The notes beneath the pieces are model-generated. The model ran no database searches. It was not told the DNA's origin and saw nothing but the letters and a program-made list of their open reading frames with translations. From JACKOD01 sp041591635 (GTDB lineage Bacteria; Pseudomonadota; Gammaproteobacteria; Pseudomonadales; Oleiphilaceae): DNA of 25,959 nt. Numbering within the stretch: position 1 is the stretch's first letter; the number at the start of each line of letters is the position of its first letter. The DNA lies in NCBI GenBank assembly GCA_041591635.1, contig JBFHRO010000016.1, forward strand, positions 1-25,959. The letters are read 5' to 3'. The translations under genes and the position numbers were made by a program. Shown here in pieces: positions 16,302 to 23,030 of this stretch.

Positions 16302-16304
16302 GTA
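16299..16304 (-). promoter_or_regulatory. candidate -10 box for lptM-lysA-dapF
   Basis: TACAAT on the minus strand matches 5 of 6 bases of the sigma-70 -10 hexamer. It would start a transcript near 16292 with a leader of about 29 nt before the lptM GTG. No good -35 hexamer is visible at 16-18 bp, so an activator or weak basal activity would be needed. Confidence 0.35.
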
Positions 16305-16341
16305 CCCGATGTCGGCGCCGTTCGCGCTATTTGTTCGGCCC

Positions 16342-19227
16342 TCACGGGCTGCCTGCGTACAGGCTGGCCAATGCCTGATTCAGCAATCGCTCGATTTCCT
16401 GCTTGTATTGCAAGTAGTGCATGGTCTGCATTTGCAGCAATTCCGTGCCCAGATCCATGTCGCCCGGCAACCCCAGGTCGGTGATATAACAGGGGTATGC
16501 CTGCGCGGCATGGCGCATGGTTTTGATATAGTGCGCCACCGCATTGATCAGCTGATCGCCGTATTCGAGACTGGTGAACTCTTGCTGGTCACAATAAATG
16601 TCAAACTGCAGCCGCCCTTCCAGATCCCGGTGGCCAATCGCCTGAATATCAATATAAAACGCCGCCGCATCGGGGGTAATGCCGCGCTTTCGCACTTCAA
16701 AAACACCCGGATCCCGACCTGCTACCAGCTCGGCAAACTCGATTTCCGACTCCATGACCGGCTCATCAATCGACAAACTCATCTGGCGCCGCTCGGCCAC
16801 GGCCGTCAAAAACCGCTGCAAGGGCTGTAACAGCGCTGCCGTATTGAAAAACACCGACTGCCAGCAAAACAGGCTGCCGCGCTCGTCCAGCACGCAAATT
16901 TCCGCCTGTTTGTCCTGGGCATAAAAAAACACCTGAATCACCCCGGGGCGATCGTATTGTAACAAGGCACGGATCCGGGGCTGATTCTGCAGTGCGTAGC
17001 TATCAAGCACGATCGGGCTGTACTGCGCCTGGGGCTGGGCCAGATGCGCTGCAAGCGCCTCCCAGCGATCAAACGAGAAAAAGCGCGGAATATCGACAAA
17101 CTGCAGAACAAAATAGCGAAACTCGATTTCGATAACATAGCGCGCGTGGCGGTTGGCGTCGGAGCAACAATAAAGATCGATCACGCTTTGCAACAGATCC
17201 TCGACCCGCCGCGCAATCGCCGCCGCCCGGTGCAGGCAAAAACACTTCACCTGCCATTGTGGCAGCGGGGCCTGCAGATTTTCGCCCAGACTCAACAGCA
17301 GGCTCTTGAGACACTGAATCAGGGTGTCGCCGGTTTCAAAGCGTTGCACATGCACTTCGTTCCAGCTGTTAAGCTCGACCTTGTCGATGGTAACCACGAG
17401 ATTATCCCGCTCGGCACTGAAGCCCAGTGAATCCGTCCGGTCGCTGAGTTTGTGGATACCGCGGGCGGAGTACCGCTGCAGCGGATCCACCCCCACATTG
17501 ATCAGCAGCAAGAGTTTGCGCAAGCTTTGTTTGTGCTCAAAGGCCGCGTGGGACAAGGGCGGTAGCGGCATGGGCAAAAAGCTCTCAAAAGTGTGCAGCA
17601 CCTGGCGAAACTGCTGCATGGTAAGAGGGCAGTCGCCTGCCACCAGACTAAAGCGGGTGGCGCGTGATACCAGGCCATTAAACCAGGCCCAGGCGACCAG
17701 TTCGATCAGGCTCAGTGAGCGTTTCAAGGGGGTGCTGGCAAGGGCATCGGCCGGCGTGGCCAGATCGGCAAACAACAGCCAGCCGGTAGCAATGTCGCCG
17801 GCGCCTGGGAAACTGCTCTGATGGTGCAGCGACAGGCTCTCTTCGTACAAAGATGGCGCAATGCCGGGATTGATCATCTCCACCTTGCCGGCCTTGCGCT
17901 GAAACGCCGCGTACAGTTTGCGCCCCAACAGGTTCATCTCGCCGGCACTGATACTGGCTTTGAGCTGATGCACCCGGGCATACTGGGACAGAAAGCGATA
18001 GCTGTGGGTCAGGGCATTAACGATGGTCTTGCGCTCCCGGTACACCACCGCCGCCTTCCAGGCACTGCGCCCGTCGAGCAGCTGCAACTGGCGGGGTTGC
18101 CACTGCCACTGCCCTACCAAATCCTGCAGCACCTGCTGTTGCCAGGAAGGCGCACGTCCGGCCGGGCGCACACTGAGCCGCTTGCCCACCTTCAGGTAAA
18201 ACGCCCGGCGCACCAGTTCCAGCCGGTCAAACTCTTCCCGCCCCTGCAAATAGTGTTCGAGCCGCCGATACAGCATGACATAGGGATCCAGCACATCGAT
18301 GGTGGCATCGCCGGCAAAGACCTGCGCCTTGAACGTCAGACTCAGGCAATAGGCCTTTGGCAGCTCGTGGGCGTATACTTCTGCCAGCATGAGCTTGAGC
18401 AGCGATTTGTAAGGTGCATCAATGCCTTTGTACAGCTGCCACATGCCGGCGCCGACAAACTCTTCTTTGGGAATATCGGCCACATGGCCAAAATCAATCA
18501 CCTCGGCGGGATTGATAAAACGCCGCTCCAGCAGCAATTTCACAATGCGGCCGTAGTCGTGCTCGCGCTGCGCAGGCACCAGCCACCACACGGGTGTGCG
18601 CCCGCCCAGCCAGATACTGGTGCGATAGAATTCGTCCAGCAAGAGATAATGCTGGGCACTGCCACTGCTTTCCTGATCAATCGCATTTTGTGACCGACCG
18701 TGGCGAAACGCCTGCGCCTGCATCAAAAAAATGTGCAATTCGAGCCCCTGCTGCCCGGCCCACTGACCAATGGCAACCGCCTTGCGCTGCAGCTCCGCCA
18801 GAGCCCCGGCCTCCAGCCCTGCACGGTGGCACAGCCACAGATCAATATCGCTTTTCTCCGAGTGCGCCAGGGTTCCGGTACTGCCCATCATGAACAGGGC
18901 TTCAATGTCACCCTTGCGCCCCCGCACTTCCTTTACTGCCAGGGTGCGAAAGAATTTATGGGCACTGCGCAGGGTTTCCCGGTCAACATGGTAATGATCC
19001 ACGCCGCAGGGTGTGACAGAGCTGACAAAACCCGGCAAAGAAGGGTGGTTGAGATGAAACAGTAGCGGCAGAATATCAAGTATCGGCTGATGGCGCTGGG
19101 CAAGCCCTTCACGGGTGCGGGCCAGACGCGCGGCATTGAGCGTCAGAAAGCGCTCCCGCAGGGTTTTAAGCAGCTTGCGGTCAATGCCCTCTTCGAATTC
19201 CAGCCTGATGGGTTTTTGACTTGGCAT
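16342..19227 (-). CDS. cyaA: class I adenylate cyclase CyaA
   Basis: CyaA makes cAMP from ATP, the ligand of CRP/Vfr. The protein has 961 residues and is cytosolic. Residues 1-180 begin the catalytic nucleotidyltransferase domain. The key motif MGSTGTLAHSEKSDIDLWLCH (near 114-134) has the GS pair and the DxD metal site. Helical blocks such as GLVSRATRFSLVAGD and INVGVDPL are family-like, and the long C-terminal half corresponds to the regulatory domain of enterobacterial and Pseudomonas CyaA. The ATG at 19227 is chosen over one 12 codons upstream because the class typically begins shortly before a helix like this and GAGGA lies 11 nt upstream; the choice is not certain. It is divergent from the degenerate GGDEF-EAL gene, with 171 bp between start codons, and upstream of lptM, with a probable terminator between them. 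The usual neighbour cyaY is missing. Confidence 0.95.
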   Translation of the reverse strand: MPSQKPIRLEFEEGIDRKLLKTLRERFLTLNAARLARTREGLAQRHQPILDILPLLFHLNHPSLPGFVSSVTPCGVDHYHVDRETLRSAHKFFRTLAVKEVRGRKGDIEALFMMGSTGTLAHSEKSDIDLWLCHRAGLEAGALAELQRKAVAIGQWAGQQGLELHIFLMQAQAFRHGRSQNAIDQESSGSAQHYLLLDEFYRTSIWLGGRTPVWWLVPAQREHDYGRIVKLLLERRFINPAEVIDFGHVADIPKEEFVGAGMWQLYKGIDAPYKSLLKLMLAEVYAHELPKAYCLSLTFKAQVFAGDATIDVLDPYVMLYRRLEHYLQGREEFDRLELVRRAFYLKVGKRLSVRPAGRAPSWQQQVLQDLVGQWQWQPRQLQLLDGRSAWKAAVVYRERKTIVNALTHSYRFLSQYARVHQLKASISAGEMNLLGRKLYAAFQRKAGKVEMINPGIAPSLYEESLSLHHQSSFPGAGDIATGWLLFADLATPADALASTPLKRSLSLIELVAWAWFNGLVSRATRFSLVAGDCPLTMQQFRQVLHTFESFLPMPLPPLSHAAFEHKQSLRKLLLLINVGVDPLQRYSARGIHKLSDRTDSLGFSAERDNLVVTIDKVELNSWNEVHVQRFETGDTLIQCLKSLLLSLGENLQAPLPQWQVKCFCLHRAAAIARRVEDLLQSVIDLYCCSDANRHARYVIEIEFRYFVLQFVDIPRFFSFDRWEALAAHLAQPQAQYSPIVLDSYALQNQPRIRALLQYDRPGVIQVFFYAQDKQAEICVLDERGSLFCWQSVFFNTAALLQPLQRFLTAVAERRQMSLSIDEPVMESEIEFAELVAGRDPGVFEVRKRGITPDAAAFYIDIQAIGHRDLEGRLQFDIYCDQQEFTSLEYGDQLINAVAHYIKTMRHAAQAYPCYITDLGLPGDMDLGTELLQMQTMHYLQYKQEIERLLNQALASLYAGSP

Positions 19228-19281
19228 GGCGCGGTTAGTCCTCGATTCACTACAGCGGATCAAACCGCGTCCAGACTGATA

Positions 19282-19310
19282 AAACTAGTGGAAAGCGGCA
19301 GAAATGCCAA
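19282..19310 (-). promoter_or_regulatory. candidate cyaA promoter
   Basis: On the minus strand, TTGGCA (19310-19305, 5 of 6 to the -35 consensus) is followed after 17 bp by TAGTTT (19287-19282, 3 of 6 to the -10). It would place the start of transcription about 45-50 bp before the cyaA ATG. The -10 match is weak. Confidence 0.25.
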
Positions 19311-19386
19311 GCAGCGGCTTTGCCTGCTATGCTCCCTAGGGCGCTGGACCGGCAGCCAGACATTACTGACTATTCGTACATTCGGC

Positions 19387-19390
19387 AGGA
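19387..19390 (+). promoter_or_regulatory. ribosome binding site fixing the start of the degenerate GGDEF-EAL gene
   Basis: AGGA lies 8 nt before the ATG at 19399. The same frame is open back to 19090, but that extension overlaps cyaA and lacks a comparable site, so the ATG at 19399 is selected. Confidence 0.6.
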
Positions 19391-19398
19391 CAACACAA

Positions 19399-21825
19399 AT
19401 GATCCGTTACCACATTGCCCGCACCCGCATCGACGCCCCGGCTGGCAAGGCCCCCGAAGAGGCCTGGATCCTGACCAACGATCAGAACGAGATTATTCGT
19501 ATCAGCGCCCTGGCAGAGCGCTGGTTCGGTTATCGCAATGCCGACCTCAAGGACAAGCCCCTGAAGATGATGATGGCTTCCTCCATGGATTGCCCCCAGC
19601 CGCTACAGGCGGATATTCCCGATCGCAAGCCCGCTGCCGTGACCTTTCGCAATGCCGAAGGCAACTTTTTTACCGGCATGCTGAGCCAGGAGCGCCTGCA
19701 CGACCTGCCCAGTGAAGCGCCCGTGCCTGCCGTCGAGGCGGCCCCTGCCAAGCCCGCACCGCTGACCGACGTTTTTGCCCAGATGAAAGGGCTCGGCGGC
19801 TGGCAACTCAACCTCAAAACACAGCAAGTACAGATGTCCGAAGGCGCCAGCGATATTTTTGACTTGCCGGTGAACAGCCAGCCCAGTGCCGAACACATGC
19901 TGTATTTTTTCAGTGACCGGCAACAGCGCCTCAGCGCCATGGTTCGCCGGGCGCTGGACAAGGGTGTGGCATTCGAACTGGAAGTGCCCATCATTACCCA
20001 AACCCAGGAGTCGCGCTGGGTGCGGGTCAACGGTCAGCCTCAGCTCAAGGACGGCAAGGTGACGGGCCTCAGCGGTACCATTCTCGACATCACCCCCTTT
20101 CGCCAGCAAAGTGAAGAAAGCAGTTATCTCACCGAATGCCTGATCAGCATTCTCGAAGGCAGCCAGGATCTGATTATTGCCCTGGATAACGCCTACAACG
20201 TCATTTACTGCAACCAGGCCTATATCGAAGAGTTCAAAACCCTGTTCGGCTTGCCGATCAAGCGCGGTGATCACCTGCCGGGGCTGCTGAAAAAGCACAC
20301 CAACGAACGCCTCATTTATATGCGTTTGTGGGAGCGGGCCTTTGAAAAGGAAAGCTTCAATGTCGAAATGCCGCTGGCCCAGCAAGAAGGCGAGCTGCCG
20401 GTGTGGCGCATTCAGTTCACCCGCATCAACGGCCGCCACGGCGACTGCATGGGCGCGGCCCTGATTGCCAAACGCCTGTCAGACGACGCCAATCCGCAGG
20501 AAACCTTCAACTACCTCGCCCGCCACGATCCGCTGACCGGCCTGTTCAACCGCAAGGAATTCACCAACCGCCTCAATCGCTGCATCGAGCAAGCACATCA
20601 GCGGCATTCCGAGCACTCCTTTTTGTACATGGATCTGGACAACTACCAAAGCATCAATGAGAGCTATGGCGACAAGTTCGGCGATCAGCTGCTCAAACAG
20701 CTCGGCCTGATGATTCGGGGCAAGATTCGCCAGCGCGATGCCCTGGCCCGCATTGGTGGCGATGCCTTTGGGGCCATTCTGGAGAACTGTGGCGGCGCCG
20801 AAGCCCTGAAGGTGGCCTTTACGGTACGGGATACCATTGCCGCCTACCACACCAAACCCAATGCCAACAACGTGGAAGTGAGTGTCTCCATTGGTCTGGT
20901 GCCCATTACCGCCGACACCCTGCCCACCGCTGGCGAAGACAAAAGCGTTGCCGATGTACTGCTCGAAATCGGCCATAACACCTGCTATGCCGCCAAGGCG
21001 CTGGGCAAGTCCCGGGTCAACTGCTATCAGCCCAAGGTCGAGAATCGCGCCAATGAATTGACCGAATATCGCCGGGCCATTGATCTGATCCAGGATATTC
21101 TCATGGACGCCTCGCAGCTGTGCATCGACTACCAGCAGATCCGCCCGATTCACAGCGCCGCCTGGGGCGATCATTTCGAAATTCTCACCCGCCTCGAAGA
21201 CACTGCCGCCGGGCGGATACAGCCTGAGCATTTTTTGCCCATTGCCGAAAAGTTTGATCTGGCGACCGAGCTTGATCGCAAGATCATCGACACTGTGTTT
21301 GCCTGGCTGGCAGCACACCCGCAACAGGCACACCGGCGCAAGCTCTGCTCGATCAACCTGACCCTGAGCAGCCTGCTCGACACCAAACTCAGCAGTTTTA
21401 TCGAAAACCGTCTGCAGCACCACAAGCTGCCGGCCGAACTGTTCTGCTTCGAGTTCGACGAAAGTGCCGTCACCCGCGACATGTACCACTCGCTGGAGCA
21501 GTTCAACCGCATCAAGCAGCTGGGCTGCAAGCTGGCGGTCGACAAGGTGGGCACCGCAGGAAGCCACTTCGCCTACCTCAACCTGCTGCCGGCCAGTTTT
21601 ATCAAAATCAGCGGCCAGATGATCAGCGCCATTCACAAAGACAAGGTGGCCATGATTCTGGTCGAAAGCCTGCACAAGATCGCCGAGGCCACCGGCAAGC
21701 AAACCATTGCCTGCGATGTGGAAAACCACACCAGCCTCAGCACCATTCGTCAAATGGGCCTGCATTTTGGCCAGGGCATGGGCATAGCACCACCCAAATC
21801 CCTCAGCACCCTGCTGGATGGATAA
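19399..21825 (+). CDS. PAS-GGDEF-EAL protein with both catalytic motifs degenerate (FimX-like c-di-GMP receptor)
   Basis: The protein has 808 residues and no membrane segment. PAS-like domains lie near 20-100, 133-232 (ending SGTILDIT) and 245-360 (DLIIALDNAYNVIYCNQAY). The GGDEF domain is near 373-545: the opening RHDPLTGLFNRKEF is good, but the signature reads GGDAF (453-457), losing the catalytic Glu. The EAL domain is near 560-805: EAL reads EIL (594-596). Asn653 and the Glu of FDES remain, but DDFGTG has become DKVGT (715-719), KID is KIS, and EGVE is CDVE. Loss of these metal ligands argues against phosphodiesterase activity. Retention of the EIL glutamate and the LTR arginine fits c-di-GMP binding, as in FimX of Pseudomonas, which controls type IV pili. 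It is transcribed divergently from cyaA. Identity with FimX is not claimed; the N-terminus differs from the REC-type domain of FimX. Confidence 0.9.
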   Translation: MIRYHIARTRIDAPAGKAPEEAWILTNDQNEIIRISALAERWFGYRNADLKDKPLKMMMASSMDCPQPLQADIPDRKPAAVTFRNAEGNFFTGMLSQERLHDLPSEAPVPAVEAAPAKPAPLTDVFAQMKGLGGWQLNLKTQQVQMSEGASDIFDLPVNSQPSAEHMLYFFSDRQQRLSAMVRRALDKGVAFELEVPIITQTQESRWVRVNGQPQLKDGKVTGLSGTILDITPFRQQSEESSYLTECLISILEGSQDLIIALDNAYNVIYCNQAYIEEFKTLFGLPIKRGDHLPGLLKKHTNERLIYMRLWERAFEKESFNVEMPLAQQEGELPVWRIQFTRINGRHGDCMGAALIAKRLSDDANPQETFNYLARHDPLTGLFNRKEFTNRLNRCIEQAHQRHSEHSFLYMDLDNYQSINESYGDKFGDQLLKQLGLMIRGKIRQRDALARIGGDAFGAILENCGGAEALKVAFTVRDTIAAYHTKPNANNVEVSVSIGLVPITADTLPTAGEDKSVADVLLEIGHNTCYAAKALGKSRVNCYQPKVENRANELTEYRRAIDLIQDILMDASQLCIDYQQIRPIHSAAWGDHFEILTRLEDTAAGRIQPEHFLPIAEKFDLATELDRKIIDTVFAWLAAHPQQAHRRKLCSINLTLSSLLDTKLSSFIENRLQHHKLPAELFCFEFDESAVTRDMYHSLEQFNRIKQLGCKLAVDKVGTAGSHFAYLNLLPASFIKISGQMISAIHKDKVAMILVESLHKIAEATGKQTIACDVENHTSLSTIRQMGLHFGQGMGIAPPKSLSTLLDG

Positions 21826-21836
21826 CCCCGCCATCC
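21816..21836 (+). repeat. hairpin at the stop of the degenerate GGDEF-EAL gene
   Basis: GGATGG (21816-21821) and CCATCC (21831-21836) pair across a 9-nt loop that contains the stop codon. There is no T tract, so it is a weak terminator at best. It may stabilise the 3' end. Confidence 0.3.
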
Positions 21837-21933
21837 CCTCGCCATTGGTCTACACTCAGGAGAACCGCTTTTGGTTTCGCCACAGTGATCGACCATGGCG
21901 TGAGTAGTCACCCGATACGGACACCCGACCCGC

Positions 21934-23016
21934 ATGCAGATCAGAGCCGCCCCCCTCGCCCCCCGACACACACGCAAGGCGGTGATTACCCGGGTGTTTG
22001 CGATGCTGTGGGTGTTGAGCTGGACGCTACCGGCCATGGCCAGCGGCACGGCACCGGCCCTGCGGGTGCTGGCCTGGCCGGGTTACGCCGACGAAGATGT
22101 TGTCAGGGTTTTTGAACAGCAGAGCGGGCGCAGGGTGCAGGTGACCTACGTAACCTCCGATGACGAGCTATGGCAAAAGACAGGAACCAGCCCCGGCGAA
22201 TTTGATGTTTTTGCCGTCAACACGGCCGAATTGCAGCGCTATCTGATTGCCACGCGGCTGCTACCGATCGACCTGACCCAAATCCCCAATCAAAGCCGCC
22301 AGCTGGTGCGCTTTCAGACGCTGACGCAAAGCCAGTTGCTGCGCAAGAACAATCAGGTCTATGCCATCCCCTATACCTATTCCGAAATGGGGCTGATTTA
22401 TAACCCCGATATCGTCACTGCACCGCCAACGTCAATTGCCGCATTGTGGGATCCGCGCTATCGCGGCCAGGTTCTGGCCTTTGACGCCAGCAATCACAAC
22501 TTTTCCATTGCCGCCCAGGCCCTGGGTTTTCCCGACCCGTTTCATCTCGACGAAAGCCAGATGGCGGCGGCCGCTATCAAGCTGATCGACTTGCGGCGTA
22601 ACCTGTTTGCGCTCTACTCCGACCCGGACGAAGTCATACAACTCTACAGGGAGACCGGGATCGCGCTCATCTATGCCAATTACGGCACCCAACAGGTGAG
22701 CAAGCTGCGTCAAGCCGGTTTCAACATTGGCTACGTGATTCCCGCCGAGGGCGCTTTCGCCTGGCTCGATTGCTGGGTCATCACCCGAGAGGCCCGAGAC
22801 GTGGCGCTGGCACATGCCTGGATCAACTATATGCTTGAGCCTCAGGTCGGCCAGATCCTCACCGAGCGCCAGGGGCTGGCCAACACCCTGAGCACGCCGG
22901 CAGGTCAGCGCGAGAGCGACCGGATTCTCTGGCTCGAACCGCTGGCCAAACCACAGCAGCGCAGTGCCTTATGGGAGCGAATCCGCGCCGGTGAGCCGCC
23001 GGAACACTTCCGCTAG
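21934..23016 (+). CDS. PotD/NspS-like periplasmic polyamine-type binding protein
   Basis: The protein has 360 residues. A signal peptide covers about 1-37, with a long basic front, hydrophobic VFAMLWVLSWTLPAMA, and cleavage before SGTAP. The mature protein is a type 2 Venus-flytrap protein of the spermidine/putrescine group: VLAWPGYADEDVVRVFE, then PYTYSEMGLIYNPD at 146-159, then IPAEGAFAWLDCWVI at 269-283. In PotD the WMD aspartate binds a ligand amine, and Asp279 is in the matching place. No potA, potB or potC follows; the next gene, 14 nt later, is a membrane GGDEF-EAL protein. The same pairing is known for NspS-MbaA in Vibrio cholerae, where the binding protein reports polyamines to the membrane protein rather than feeding a transporter. 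An in-frame TGA just upstream limits the start. The ATG at 21934 has only a weak ribosome site, and the GTG at codon 17 is an alternative. The ligand is inferred. Confidence 0.88.
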   Translation: MQIRAAPLAPRHTRKAVITRVFAMLWVLSWTLPAMASGTAPALRVLAWPGYADEDVVRVFEQQSGRRVQVTYVTSDDELWQKTGTSPGEFDVFAVNTAELQRYLIATRLLPIDLTQIPNQSRQLVRFQTLTQSQLLRKNNQVYAIPYTYSEMGLIYNPDIVTAPPTSIAALWDPRYRGQVLAFDASNHNFSIAAQALGFPDPFHLDESQMAAAAIKLIDLRRNLFALYSDPDEVIQLYRETGIALIYANYGTQQVSKLRQAGFNIGYVIPAEGAFAWLDCWVITREARDVALAHAWINYMLEPQVGQILTERQGLANTLSTPAGQRESDRILWLEPLAKPQQRSALWERIRAGEPPEHFR

Positions 23017-23030
23017 CACCGGTGCGAACG

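Noticed and set aside
19090..19398. Upstream extension of the degenerate GGDEF-EAL frame by 103 codons
   Set aside because: It overlaps the cyaA coding region on the other strand, reads as non-conserved sequence, and lacks the good ribosome site found before the ATG at 19399.
20479..21834. Minus-strand open frame of 451 codons
   Set aside because: It is antisense to the GGDEF and EAL domains of the 808-residue protein. The composition is shadow-like.
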